Source: Microthyrium microscopicum (taxonomy: Eukaryota; Ascomycota; Dothideomycetes; Microthyriales; Microthyriaceae). From it: DNA of 64,000 nt. Shown piece after piece: positions 44,519 through 57,421 of the stretch. Each line of letters starts with the position of its first letter. Position 1 is the stretch's first letter. The notes below the pieces were generated by a model. It was not told the origin of the DNA, did no database searches, and was given only the letters and a program-made list of their open reading frames with translations. The position numbers were made by a program, and so were the translations under genes. The stretch is taken from contig MU004238.1 in the NCBI GenBank assembly GCA_010405405.1, positions 1,874,374 through 1,938,373 of the forward strand, given 5' to 3'.

Positions 44519-46912
44519 TCAAGAACTCTTTGCAGATCTATTCTCCTCGATCAAAGTCATTCTCAACCGATCAATATGCTCCGCCATCACGGACGCCTTC
44601 TCCGGCGGATACGGCGTCGGCACGGGTCTCCCAGGCAGCCGCGCAAAAGTGTCATCCTGCTTGGCACGATTCCTCAAATTCCACTTGTGCCGTGGATGCC
44701 CACTAACCTCTACATATAGCGCCATCACCTCATCTTGCCGCGCATGTTTTTGGTGTCTCATCTCCAGCCACAGTTCCTCTAGTGTCTTCATCATGGGCTT
44801 TCTAATAGTGGTGCGCATCTCATCATAAAAATGCAAGATTTGCTCCAGGTCGTGACCTCCGCGTAGCAGAGTCCTGATCAGACCGTCGTAGATGACGGCG
44901 TCGGGTTGGAGACCCATGATTTGATGCTCAGAAGCAAATTTCATGGCCTGGCGAATGTTGCCTTTTTCAATCGTGATGGCGAAGAGGTGGTGGAAGGTTG
45001 TTAGGTTGGGGCCTTCACGACAGGCGATGCGGATATCATCGTATATCTCGTAGGCGATGTAGTCTGGGTCACTACATTCGATGAGGACGTTAACGGCGGC
45101 TATGGGGACACTGTCGCCAATGAACGAGTGTTTGGTTTTGATATGCTCGAACAGCTTTCTGATAATGTTTTCGTTCGTATATCGGTTGGCCTGGAGGGCG
45201 AGATATATAGGGCGGGTGGTGCTGTGGTCCGGAGTAATGCCCGCTCTATGCATTTCAACTAGCGTGGTCAAAGCTTGTTCGTAGTCTTGGGCGTTTGCAT
45301 AAGTCTCGACAAGCGATTCCCAGTGCAGGCGATTGAGCCCGCCGTGATACCGCTTGGCTACTCGGAGAATGTCGTTTGTCCATTCCACATCTCCGTTACG
45401 TGCAGCAATGCTGAGTAGTTGCAATGACGTTCCAGCACTGACTGTCATATATTCGGGCTTTACGCAACGAAGCCATATGTACCGTGAGGGAATATACTGA
45501 GCATATTATTAGTCAAAAGATAGCTTTCCAGGCTGATGAGAGCTTACGTGATGCTTTTCTGCTGCGGAATCCAGCATGTAGGTCCAGAGAGCAGACAAAC
45601 CTTCTGGACCCAAGTCCTCGAGCCTAAGTCGCATAACTCTCATGGCTTCATCCATCTCTCCTCCCTCTACCAGTGTTGTAATAGCTAGGCCATAGAGCCA
45701 TGATGGTATATCTATGTTATTAACCTTCATGGACTGCAGCTCTTCAACTGCTCGCTCTAATTGCAACTCTCTAAACATCCCGGCGACTACCATACTATAG
45801 CCAAACTCTGACAGTCCAAACCAGCGACGTTCCATGTGCTGGAGGATTTCTGTACGCAGTATATGGTCTGGGTGAACGGCCAAAGCACGCAAGATAGCGT
45901 GACACATTGGCTGATCCAGCTCAAGCTTTTCACTGGCCATCTCGCTCACAATACGAAGTAGCCCATCAACTGAGCCCTCAGGGGCAGCATTTGCAAGAGT
46001 CAATGCCAGAAACATGTTGTAGTTGGGCTTTTCGCCTCGTATACGTATTACGCGCTGTACTAGGTCGTTGGTTTCGCGAAGCAGACTCCGTGTCCCCAGC
46101 TCCAGCAGACTATCATTGAGAGCTGTTATCGTCGCGGCTTGGATCTCTCCATCGCTGAACTCAGGTACACTCCGAACTTCCAACGACTTTTCATCCGGTT
46201 TTTGTGGGAAAAGGCTCTGACCTCTATGTCCATGGTCGCGAGCGTATTGGCGTGGTATTGCTAATTCGGATTCGTTCTCCCAGAACATCCCATGAAGGTC
46301 GAGCGAAGTGGTTTTACTTGCATGAATGGACGACGTGGTATGGGAGGATCCGTCGAAATCTGGTATTATGCCTGAGATAGGATCATCGCCAAGTCTATCA
46401 CCTACCGAGGAAGTTGGCGCATTGTCTATTTTCAGGTTTGTGGTATTCTTTGCCCGGTCGTTTAAGTTGGAAGATGGGGAATGCTCATTGACATCCTTTC
46501 TTGGGAATTTGCCGCTAGAGCTGTCATCGTCCAATTGGGAAATTATATCTGCGCCAAATTCATCGCCGACTGCACTGTCCTCCAAGGTTGTCGGCGCACT
46601 GCCTGATCTCGGGGTTGTGTGATTCTCTGTCGGGTTTTTATTGATGTTGGGGAGTCTGGGGTTTTTGCGGCTAGAGCTCTGATGATGGAAACCGGAACAC
46701 AAGCTCTGGGTCGTTATGCCCGACTGCAAATTGTACCGGGGATCTCGAACGAGTGGCTGGATCCTATTCGAGGAAATTGCTCGATAGCAACAGCCATTTG
46801 TAAGGCACTCCAGAAACTGCGGGCGACAGGTTTGAACTTGGGGTAACGCGTTTGCTTTGAGAGTCTTCACAGCACGGCGCAGAGATCTCGTTGTGACGGC
46901 AACATGGCGCAT
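44519..46912 (-). CDS. Mitochondrial PPR-like protein
   Basis: Exons 46912-45548 and 45496-44519 (51-bp intron) give 780 residues. The ATG at 46912 is chosen because it starts MRHVAVTTRSLRRAVKTLKAN, a basic amphipathic mitochondrial presequence; the open frame upstream has no ATG. After a disordered stretch the protein is all helical, with PPR-like pairs: PMCHAILRALAV, GYSMVVAGMFRELQLERAVEELQSMKV, WLYGLAITTLVEGGEMDEAMRVM, HWESLVETYANAQDYEQALTTLVEMHRAGITPD, TTFHHLFAITIEKGNIRQAMKFASE, IMGLQPDAVIYDGLIRTLLRGG. Such proteins bind organelle RNA and act in its processing, stability or translation. The exact target is not readable. I cannot match it confidently to a named yeast or Neurospora protein. 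Confidence 0.75.
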
Positions 46913-48253
46913 TGAAGCTGGAACCGCGGAAGTCGTTACATCGGTATTGGCGAGGGGAGAAGAGGAAATATTACAGAGAGTCTTGTCGTTGCGCTTGTCG
47001 TTGACTCGATCATACACGGAGTGACGAATTGTATGACCAGCGGTTCGATAAATTCCGTCGAGTGGTACGCATGAACATGATTGGCTGAAGCTAGCAAGTG
47101 GCACTATGCCCAAAAGGACGCAACTTTCAAGGTCCGTCCTTCCTTTCTGGTCACACCAGCCTTGTCACTTTTATCTCAGCCTTGCTGGATAATCTGGTGT
47201 GACGTGGCATATATTCTGGAAGCAGAGGACGATTGAACTGATGTGACATCAAGCTGCAGAGTTAAGAAACTCTGGGCAATCGTAAGGCTTAGTTCAGCCG
47301 CCAAACGTGAAGAGGATGAGGTGAACTGCACAGGCGCGCATTTGAAGATATTTATGTCCAGTACAATTATTGGAGATAAGCAGACGTTCAACGGGATTAC
47401 CAGGGTAGAAATTGTGAATGCTTTTGATTCAGTCCGCATTTGCATCATGTACTTGTATGTTACCTATCCAAACATGACTCGTGAGCAGTGGGGATTGCGA
47501 TGCTCGAATTGCTCGATAATCCCAGAATCAAAAACTTAGCTAGAAAACCCCTGGCAACAACTCTGCTCGATTGATCATTGAGAGCGGTTGAAAAGAGGGA
47601 CCGACAAGAATTATGGCCGAGATACAACTCAGCGACCAAAAAGCCGAGCAGCTTTGCAGATGATCTGCTTTTCTGAACCCTTTCTTCCAACTCCTCCCTG
47701 TTACCGAACCTGTACTTTTGGTTTGTTACATCTGACCAATCGTCGCCTTTCTCCAGAAATTTGCCCTTTACTGGTTAGAAACTCTTTGTGAGGCGAAGAA
47801 AACGCTCCGCGAGGGTCTCCCAAGAAGTTCTGCTGGCCTTATTTGCTTTTTGCTGTTTAGCAACCTCCTTTTCCAAAGGGTACATGGAACGTCGATGACT
47901 CGAGCTCATAAGTCAACACCACAAATGTGTACAATTAGAATCTGAAAAGAACAAAGCAGATGTCCTGGTCACTTTGTTGGTGCTTATGATCGCCATGTAT
48001 CAGTGGTTCGTTTAAAAACATTTGATCCATACTTAGGTAGGCTGAAATCGCAAACTGCGCCTCTGTTCTGGCCGCTCGAATACGGCATACACGCGATCTG
48101 ACTGCTTCTGTTTCAGCAGCCACCGGTGGGATCTGGATTCAGAGAACATGGGCGAAGACAAAGACTTCATCCTCAATCCTTCTTGACATCTTCTATCGCG
48201 TCGGTTCTTGCTTTCTGGTCTCCTGTTTTATTCTTCTTTACAGCTGGCTGCAC
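46913..48253. other. Divergent intergenic region
   Basis: 1.3 kb between the PPR-like gene start and the carboxypeptidase start, so it holds both promoters. Short frames (for example 47243-47539) show no domain or splice partners and are not called. Confidence 0.45.
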
Positions 48254-50448
48254 ATGGAGCTGTTCGCGCTAGTATTGTTGACGCTGTCAGGCTGCGTGAA
48301 AGCCCAGTTCCCAGTTCAGCCTCAAAATGTGCAGACAGTAAACTCTCAGCACTCACCTGGAGTTACACTGAGTTATAAGGAGGTCAGTACACCGGCTCCA
48401 TCTAGAACTATTGAACTTAACTTTCTGCCTCCAGAATGGGATCTGTGAGACTACGAAGGGAGTCAAGTCGATATCCGGCTATGTACATCTTCCGGCGAAC
48501 ACGTTAGCAGATGTTCAAGAGGATCAGCCAGAGAATATCAACACGTTTTTCTGGTTTTTTGAAAGCAGGAAAGACCCTGCCAATGCACCATTGAGGTATG
48601 ATCTGTTTGACTGAAAAAATAATATGCGCTAATCTAGTGATAGCATATGGATGAATGGTGTATGTAGAGCTTCAAGTATCTTTGAAGTCTGTTAATATTA
48701 TATAGGGTCCAGGGAGTTCGTCAATGATTGGCTTACTACAGGAAAATGGGCCGTGTTCTGTCAACCGTGACTCCAATTCGACAACTCTAAACCCATGGTC
48801 CTGGAATCAAGAAGTTAATATGCTATATATAGGTCACTAGCTCATCCGTACTCACTACTTGTCGTTGCTAACATCAATCAGATCAACCAGTTCAGACCGG
48901 CTTCAGTTATGATTCTTTAATAAACGGCACCCTGGATGTGCTCCAAGAATCCATTGTTCCATTAACCACCAATCAAGCTGTCTCATCTGGAAATGTCTTT
49001 CAAAAGCCTGGAACTTTCCCGTCAAACAAGGCCACTCTCACGTCTAACAGCACGTCAAATGCCGCGAAGGCGCTCTGGCATTTCACGCAGACGTTCTTTA
49101 CAGAGTTTCCGGATTATAAACCCAATGACAATCGGATCAGCATCTGGACAGAGTCGTATGGTGGAAAATATGGCCCAGCTACTGCTGCTTTTTTTCAAGA
49201 ACAGAATCTCAAAATCAACAATGGGACCCTGAAAAATACCAACAATACCTATGTCATTCATTTAGACACTCTAGGGATTATCAATGGCTGCGTTGACTCT
49301 CTGACCATGGAACTGTCATACGCTGATTTTGCATTCAACAACACTTACGGCATCCAAGCAATTGATCAAGAGACTTATCAGGAAGCGGTTACTGCATATT
49401 CGGCCCCAGGAGGCTGCAGAGACCAGATACTTGACTGCCGCACTATCGCAGCCCAACTGGATCCTGATAATACAGGAGTCAACACACAAGTGAACTCAGT
49501 GTGCCGAAAAGCGACGAATGCATGCAAGTAAGTTCATCTGACTTCAGTGCTATGGTTTACGATCATTAACAACTTGTGTACAGCGCTGACGTAGAGTCTC
49601 CCTATCTTCAATCTGAGAAATATAGCTTCTATGATATCGGAAACCCGTCATCTGATTCATTTCCACCAAATTATATGATTGGCTACCTTGGCCAACGATG
49701 GGTACAAGAAGCTCTAGGTGTCCCCCTAAACTTCACCATGTCCAGCAATGCCGTGTTTGCCGCGTTCAACGGTGTTGGCGACTATTCGCGAGGAAGCATG
49801 CTCGAGGACATTGGCTTCGTACTCGACCAAGGAATCAAAGTTGCCATGGTCTATGGCGACCGTGACTTTGCCTGTAACTGGATTGGTGGTGAGAACGTCT
49901 CACTGAACATTCCTTGGTCCAAGGCCCAAAACTTCAAACAGGCTGGATATACTGATCTACAGGTCAACGGGTCATACGTGGGTGGCAAGGTTAGACAATA
50001 TGGCAATCTCAGTTTTACGCGCGTTTACCAGTCAGGCCATGAAGTCCCCGCTTATCAGCCACAAACCGCGTGGGAGATCTTCCGAAGGGCTTTGAATAAT
50101 CTGGACATTGCTACGGGAAAGACTACTATTGCTGGCAAGGAATATGCTACTACCGGGCCAGCAGATACGTGGAACGTGAAGATGGCTGCTCCACCAGCAC
50201 ATCCTCACGAATGCTACATTCTTGCTCCAGGCACATGTACAGAAGATGAGATTGCGGCAGTGCAGAATGGAACCGCAAAAGTGGGTGATTACATCTTTGG
50301 CGCGGATGCTGCGTCGTTGTCACCAACACCTTCAGGGGCGCCGTCGGGTGGAACGGCACCAAAGAAGTCTGATGCCAGGAGATCCGCGTCTTTCCTCACG
50401 TCTACTTTGATCTCTACACTGGCGTTGGGGGTTATTTTTATCTACTGA
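48254..50448 (+). CDS. GPI-anchored serine carboxypeptidase (S10)
   Basis: A secreted or cell-wall peptidase of family S10 that removes C-terminal residues at acidic pH. Six exons (48254-48382, 48435-48595, 48638-48659, 48706-48832, 48882-49527, 49584-50448) keep frame and give 649 residues. The N-terminus [17 protein letters not shown] is a signal peptide. Family motifs are SIWMNGGPGSSSM (oxyanion region, formed only by splicing across the 22-nt exon 3), [11 protein letters not shown] with catalytic Ser238, [10 protein letters not shown] with Asp456 and [10 protein letters not shown] with His514. Many NxS/T sequons suggest glycosylation. The C-terminus (Ser/Pro-rich spacer, then [19 protein letters not shown]) is a GPI-attachment signal, placing the enzyme at the cell surface. 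It is complete, with all catalytic residues present. Confidence 0.92.
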
Positions 50449-51182
50449 GGCATTGAAGCGTTGACGAAATTATGGATTTACAAGGCACATTGAAGACGCA
50501 ATGCAGACGTTTACGGACATGAAAGATTACCGCACACTGGCAATCCAGTTTGAATGAACCACTATCATTAATACCCAGCTATTCGGAACATATATCCAAA
50601 CATAAATACATACGGAATTACATTAGGGGCGTATAGAGGCGTTAGCCTTAACAAAGATACATAACAAGACGCTGCGTGAAAAGTCAAACGCCAGCAGTGT
50701 CTAAGGTTGGCCCATAAAAGGTACTCACGAGGAAAAGATACGCTACCAATAAACCATTATGACATGACGAATCCTTTTTTGGGGAATGACCACTCTGCCC
50801 AGAGTTTTTCGCCAATACGCCTTTTGTGATGAAATAGCTGTACCGCAAATACCAGACCTAGTTGATACAATTTCCCCGGTAAAATAAACTCTTGGTAATC
50901 CATGTGACTTTTCCCTTTTATCTTTATTGCATGGTCCCGAAATAATTGAAGTCTTTGGTACTGGTGGCAAGTTCATCGTCGGGTATAGCGCAGTATAGTC
51001 ATATAAACGTAAGAATTGAAACGAAATGGCCTGGCTGGATGATACCATATACTCCAATGATGAAGGAAAATGTTGTGTCTGCTGGAGGCCTCAAAGATGC
51101 TCGACATGAAGGATTGAGTTATCGACCCAGAATCTGGCGTTAGTCGAATGGCGGTGTTTCAATCCAGGCGAATCGACAAGTA
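50449..51182. other. 3' intergenic region between convergent genes
   Basis: 730 bp between the carboxypeptidase and the convergent Zn2Cys6 gene. No gene or repeat supported. Confidence 0.45.
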
Positions 51183-52901
51183 TTATCGTCGGACAATTGA
51201 GATTTTGAGAGGCTTGGATTCTGCGGTCATACGACCCGAGCTGGATGCAGAGGCAGTGGGAATCTCGCGGCGCTGGGCTGGGTTTGGACCCGCGAGGGGC
51301 TGATAGGTTTGGCCATTTGCGAGCGTTCCGTCACTAACGCGGTCGTCCCGATAGTTACTTCGACTCGCGGTGCTGTCAGAGCTGAAGCTATAATTGTTTT
51401 GCCCATCTCGGCAACTCATGGCAACAGAGGAACTCGCTTGGCTACTGCTACCAATACTGCTGGCTTCGCTGGCCGTGGCATCGCAGGACGGCGCTTTGTC
51501 ATAACTAGACGATGGAAGGGTTGTGTAGCCCGATGTGTTACGTGTGAATTGTATTGCTGATTCGTGATGAGGAACCAATCTATACGCAAACGGCTTGTCG
51601 TTAGTAGCTCCGGCTGAAGTGTAGCCGCCGTTTTGCGCATTGGAGGCTGCAGGTGCGCACGTGAACACAACTGGGGTTACATGAGAATGCGCATCTTCTG
51701 GACTGGAAGCGCTGTGTGAGTAGTTTGTAGCTGTTACACCGCCATTGACGTCTGAAAAGGAGCGGTCGAAACTGGAGGTGACCACTGGACTCCATGCTAC
51801 TGGTGCTCGTTGCTCGCAGCCATATGGCGAGCTATATGGCAGAGACGTGGCAATTGAGTAGCTTCCTGCTCGCTTGGAGATCTCATTCAATTGAGCCGGT
51901 ACAGAGCCTGGGTGACGCATTGAACTTGGAACGGGTGGAAGTATGCGATCACTCCCTCCTCGGGCGTAAGACACAACCGGAGAAGGCAGTCCCCACATAT
52001 TGTTATACGCTGGCACCGGAGCGATGGGAGCATTGGTATTTGCTACGGTGGTCATGGGGGTTTGATAGCCATCGACGCTGGATTGAACGGATTCAGTCTC
52101 AACGTATCCCATCTGAGGATTCGTCCGAATCGGAAGAGTATAGTTAGTTATAGCCCAAGTTGCGCGTGCCGGTTCGGACATCACAAATGTCTCTCCGGCT
52201 GGTGTCGAGGATTGGAAATGGTAAGCGTCCACGGGCGATATTGGGGATTCTGGGGTAAAGGATTGAGGAGGCCACGATTGACCGGACTCAGCTCGAGCAT
52301 TTGATGCAAGAGGGGTCTGGTGATATCCAACGCTTCCTCTGGAATAGCCTCCTTGAGAGTATGATGTTTGAAGTAGAGCTGGACTAGACACGTTGCCGTA
52401 CAGACCGCTCATGCGAACCAGCGAGTCGTCGTCAAGCTCCTTTGATCCCACCTATTTTGCTCTTAGTCTCAACCAGCCTCCCATCACCCCAGATCCTACT
52501 TACACGATGAAAGCTACATGTTGTGACTCCTGCTGTTTGACAGTGTGTACATCCCCGACCATCAGGGCTATCGCCACTGCACTTTATCTTTCTCTTGCGA
52601 CAGCGTCCACACTAATCGATAGTCAGTTCTGCATGTAGAATTATCTAGTACCACGTACGGCGACAGCAATTCGTTTTCGGCTCTGTCCTAACGGCTGCTC
52701 TGGTTCTGCTTCTGGAATTTGGCCATGTGAGCGATCATAACGAAAGTATCTTCCCAAGGGATGGCGCTCCGAAGGATAAGACGCCATATGGTGTAAGTGA
52801 GTGCTTCGCTCTCCCGCGTAGTAAGGATTGCTAAGGCCGGTCGATTCGGCTACACTCATGCGTTCACGGACGATGTCTCCAGTCCAGTCCGCTTTCATCA
52901 T
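51183..52901 (-). CDS. Zn2Cys6 transcription factor
   Basis: A fungal binuclear zinc-cluster DNA-binding protein. Exons 52901-52659, 52611-52504 and 52451-51183 give 539 residues. The 36-residue middle exon carries the whole zinc cluster: CGRCRKRKIKC, then CTHC and TTC, spacing CX2CX6CX9CX2CX7C, at about residues 82-113. A basic stretch (QSRKRIAVA) precedes it. Exon 1 encodes an N-terminal arm (MMKADWTGDIVRERM); either of two adjacent ATGs (52901, 52898) could start. The long C-terminal exon is Ser/Tyr/Pro-rich and disordered. I do not see the fungal-specific middle homology domain found in many of these factors, so it belongs to the smaller Zn2Cys6 class without it. Target genes are unknown; the neighbouring S10 peptidase and hydrolase give no clear clue. 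Confidence 0.8.
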
Positions 52902-55900
52902 CCTCAAGGACAATCAAGAAACTATCTCAGATATCAAGCTAACAAAACAGACGGAAAAGGACCGCAAAAGAGCAAGAAAGAAACTGTATGATCGATGTCT
53001 GGCTATGGAAAGATGGCGTTATGTCCCAATAACATCGAGAATCTTGATTGAAGTTGCCACTGCGTTTGCTCCAAAGAAAAGGCGGTCTCTCAGAGGCCTT
53101 GATAGACACAAGTTCCTGGGGAGATCCTGGCACTGAAGTGAATTTCAAGCCGTTGGGCGGTCAAAAAGACGGGAAGCGGCGGATGGTGGAAGAAATGGAC
53201 AGCGTATAACAGAAAAAAACGAAGAGCAAACGCTGTAAACCTACATGGAATACAACAGGAAAGTATTTGTACGTTAATCTGGCCCATAAATTGGTAAGGT
53301 ACTTAATGTATGTCTATCTACGTTGCTCAAGAATGAGTAGTCGAGAGATGCAACGTGCTGCTTTTGCCTGCTTTTTGTGCTGCCAGCTTTAGGCGTGACT
53401 TATGCTATCCCATGTTGTGGTAACAGCTACCTTAACGATTGCTACTGTGAGCCTCATAGGTATCGGCGATTTTCTAGACCCCTGAACATACGGGTAGTAG
53501 CAGAATGCTGTGACCTTGGGTCGTAGGCACGAGCTCATAACATGGACGTTTCGGAGCTGTGGAGATAGCATTGGGCTAACGATTGGCTAATTGTACACTG
53601 TGGAACGTTCGACGAAAGTACAGTTGTTCGGGGGGACTATAACGTTCGATCAGGTAGCTAGCAAACTGTTGAAGCAAGTTCTGAGAGCAGCACCGTATGA
53701 AGTGATTTATTGACATTTTCCATTTGGTGCCAAAGCTGCCTCTCAGGCGATTATATGATGTGGAGATGCGTATCTCTCTCCATAAGGTTCATTTGAGGCA
53801 AATATGAACTGTCGTGGGTCGATCTCCTAAGGTCTTTTCTGGAGATGGCGTTGCATCGGATCCATGCAGGGTAAAGTCGTTTGCTCTGTGGCACTGAAGA
53901 CGGAAACTTTGAAGGTTCGAGCATACTCGCGTGTGACTGAGAGGTAGCGCGACCTTGTGTCTCCTGTAGCCTATGCATTGCTTCTGTAAACTGGTGCAGC
54001 AAACGGTGGGGTGCAATTGAGGTAAATGTGAGTTCGTTGGCAGTGCATTGTATTAGCTTGAAGCTGATGTGACCTGTCGCAATTCTGACGTCTCATAAAC
54101 CAGTAGCCAGCGATCGTGAGTATGATCGAGGAAGAAACTGCATCGTAGGACTGCAGGATTAGTAGAGACTGCATGAAGGCTTTTGAAGCATTCTCGCAGA
54201 ACATTCAACCTAAAGGCTACCAAGTAAAGTTGTCTATCCTAGACAAACAGGTTCTTACGCGTTCCACCAGAAAAGGGGCGAGACCCGCTAAACCTTCAGG
54301 AGCCAGTGGAAAGTAGGCCACTCAGTATTACTATCCCAGCGACCTCGCCCGGTTCGAGCCAATGTCTTGCGTCAAATGTTTGCACCATAACGGCCTGTAA
54401 TCGGCCGCGTACTGAACAGATCGAGCAAGTTGCCGGCGGTAACCCGCTGACTTGTCAAATCTAACCCCAGTTCAGAGCACCTGTCAATCACTTGGCAGCT
54501 CACCTGTGTAATGGTCAATCCTGATTAGGCTTCTGGCGGCAAGTAATTCTAGAACTGGTCAGTCACACCTTATAGGTATCAACGGGTTATAGAAAGTACT
54601 CTAGAGTATCGCTAGAACTCGTTCATCTCTTCCACTTATCACCAACACATTGAAGAAATTTGTGGGATATCCTAGCTCAAAAAAGCGTTTGATGCATTGT
54701 CTCCGCAGTCTCACAATATGGCAATATCTTAGAGATGTAGGGCACAAATGTAATCTCTCATCATTGGATATGTGTTGGGGCCAAGGTAACGATACTGTTG
54801 GATCTGATGTACCTGTATAGCCCATGCAGCAGAACACAGCTAGCAACCAAGCCCTCCAATACCGTTATTGGAGACGTACGTTTGGCGAAGCCGGGGTCAA
54901 GTAGGTACCTAGGTGGGTACATAAGTACCTAGCAATGATTATGCCTCACTGGATTAGCCTGGGTCAAAAATTCTTCAGCCGAGATGGAAGAAAAGCAAAT
55001 TCCTATATCTTGATTGTCTTCTGGTTCGGTTTCCATAAGAGTCTCCACAAAAGCATCGCTATATGTCCAACCCGATACTGTAGCCAAGAAGTAGTTGCAG
55101 AATCGATGATAAATTTCGTGAGCCCGGCTGAGTCTAGGGGGTCTCGATATTTGCTTGCACCAAAGAATGCATTCAGCACAAACAGCAAGCTTAACAGCTG
55201 ATTAACCTAAAAGATGAAGATAAGAGTCGAACGGAATCCCGTGCCAAAAGAGAGCTAGTCTTGGATCTGTTTGTGAGTAGAAACTGTATCCCATAGGAGA
55301 ATTAGCAAAACGTGATAACACGAGTATTCCATGGAGCATGTAGCTGACTAGCACCACTTGTTGAGCAAACTAGTAAGCTCATTATAGCCAATTAAAGAAA
55401 ACGCTTTTCCAATTGATGCTAACAGCCGTGTACAGTCACAGGATAAGGCGAGATACTCCAGCCCACATCAGAAAATGGATAAAGCACTTCCCATATCTGT
55501 ATGCACTTGCATTTCAGAGATCGTGTTCTGTGGTTCTCTAATTGGGAGATTCAATACAGAAGCGCAGTGGCAGGAAGCCTGAAGCCGCGTAATGAAGCAA
55601 TCTCGGGTCAACGCCACTACACATTTGATTCCAGTCAGCTGGGAATTATGAATTATGATGTGTATCGTTGAAGATCGAAATATTCGCTATAGCAAATATC
55701 ACCAAATTCAATCGGCCCGTCTTCCTGCATGCAGGGTTTGTTAAATATAACGCGAAAGTTTGCTGATGGTAGGTACAACTTTCTGTTGATCTGGATTCTC
55801 GTGCCAATGTAACCTGTTGATATCAATATGATGTGACCATCAGTTGCTATCACACAGTATTGTACACTTGTGCTTCAATATTGCGAGAGGCCACAAAGCA

Positions 55901-57421
55901 TTTGTTCGCTAAAAGAGCATGTCTCCAGGAAACGAAACAGCTCTTCGTTGTCACTGATACCTGAACTTACTCTATGCTAATATTTGCCCTGCTTTTTCGA
56001 TAGAGTGCCACTGGACCATTCGCAGAGCTTCGTTTTATTCCGCATTACTTTGTACAACACACAACCGTGACAGAACACGAAATACCGGCATTAAAAATCC
56101 TCGAAAATACGATTTGGCATTGAAGCTGTAAAGAAGTGCCCTGGCATGCACAGCGATCCAGGCGTGCCAGGGTATAGGCTAAAGGGTCATTCAGTGTGCA
56201 TACGCGCTTCGGTCAGCGTGATGCATCACTTCAATCCATCGCTTACATGGGCCTCGAAAAAGAAAGCAAAGTAGCACTCGAAGCCTGTTTCTCTAAGTGT
56301 CGCCCAATCTGCGAATCATAACTATCGGTTCGGCGGCTCTGCAGAGCATTTGGCATTTGCTGTCCTGCAGATTTCATGATGCACTGCATTAGGAGTACTA
56401 GAGTAACACCCAGCGCAAGCATCAAATGACCACTTGAACTTGTAGAGCATACACGTGGACTGTGTAATTGGGACTCAGATATGCTCAATTGCTCAAACCA
56501 TTAATGGATGGAAGTTACAACTGTAGACACGGTCTCGAGAACGGTCTCAATCGGGACGGCGCGAAAGGCACGGGTACCGAGCCGCTCTAGATCCCGATGC
56601 TCGCGGTCATGATCCCTGTCAGCCTGGTGATAGGGCCGCGAACGGCAATTGAAAAGATGCATCAATTCACTGTTGTTGTTCTTTTTTATCTTTCGTCCCT
56701 GTTGTGGAGGCTTCAGGCTTTTCCAGTAACTACCGATGATCCATTACTATACGAGCTCTTTATGGTTTTGGAAGCTCGATCTTGCATGAAAAGGGCCTGA
56801 AGGCCAAGTTTTACTCAAGGTACCCGCGAAAGCACAGCGCTTGTAGAATGCGTACTGTCGGGCGGATGGTGCAAAAATCTGCTGCGAAGTTATGAACCAT
56901 ACCAGCCCTGCCAACCCGGCATGAACCTTCGTTTAAGCCGGAGATTTTTCCATGCAGCCAGTGTCATATAGCTGTGCGGGATCAGTTCATAGACGCCCAT
57001 CTGCTAGGATGCAAAAGGCGGTATTGGGACCGCAGACCTATTAGATCCCTACCTGGCCAGCGCATCTGCATGTATCGCTCAATAGTGATATCTTTTGTGA
57101 GTGGTCATTGGCCAAGCATATTTGAAGAAAGGCTGTGCCAAAGTGCCGGTAAGATCGAGATGGAAAAGTTGAGTATACTAAGCAATCAGGTCCCAATGAC
57201 ACCAACATTTCGCTTACCCATGCACTTTGGGTTGATGTTTTTACCTCCGCAAGGTAGCAGGACGGGCAATCGAATATCAAGAATACTTTGAATTGTAAAG
57301 TTTTGTCTGGCTAGAACTCGCTTGTCAAGTACTATGAAATCCTGGAAAAGTCGTCAAAGAACAATTGAGAATTGCCAACGGTCATATCCTTGCATTACCA
57401 TAAGGCCATTTCTCGGTGGTA
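52902..57421. other. 4.5-kb region without a supported gene
   Basis: I examined both strands. Frames longer than 60 codons are scattered, lack recognisable domains and do not join by good splice sites. Composition is ordinary, not RIP-like. A TAGGTACCTAGG-type palindromic motif is repeated at about 54901-54932. The first few hundred bases should be the promoter of the Zn2Cys6 gene. The remainder may hold noncoding transcripts or decayed sequence. No tRNA, terminal repeat or tandem array was seen. Confidence 0.45.

Noticed and set aside
54290-54380. tRNA gene suggested by a CGGTTCGAGCC box
   Set aside because: I could not pair an acceptor stem or anticodon arm around it.
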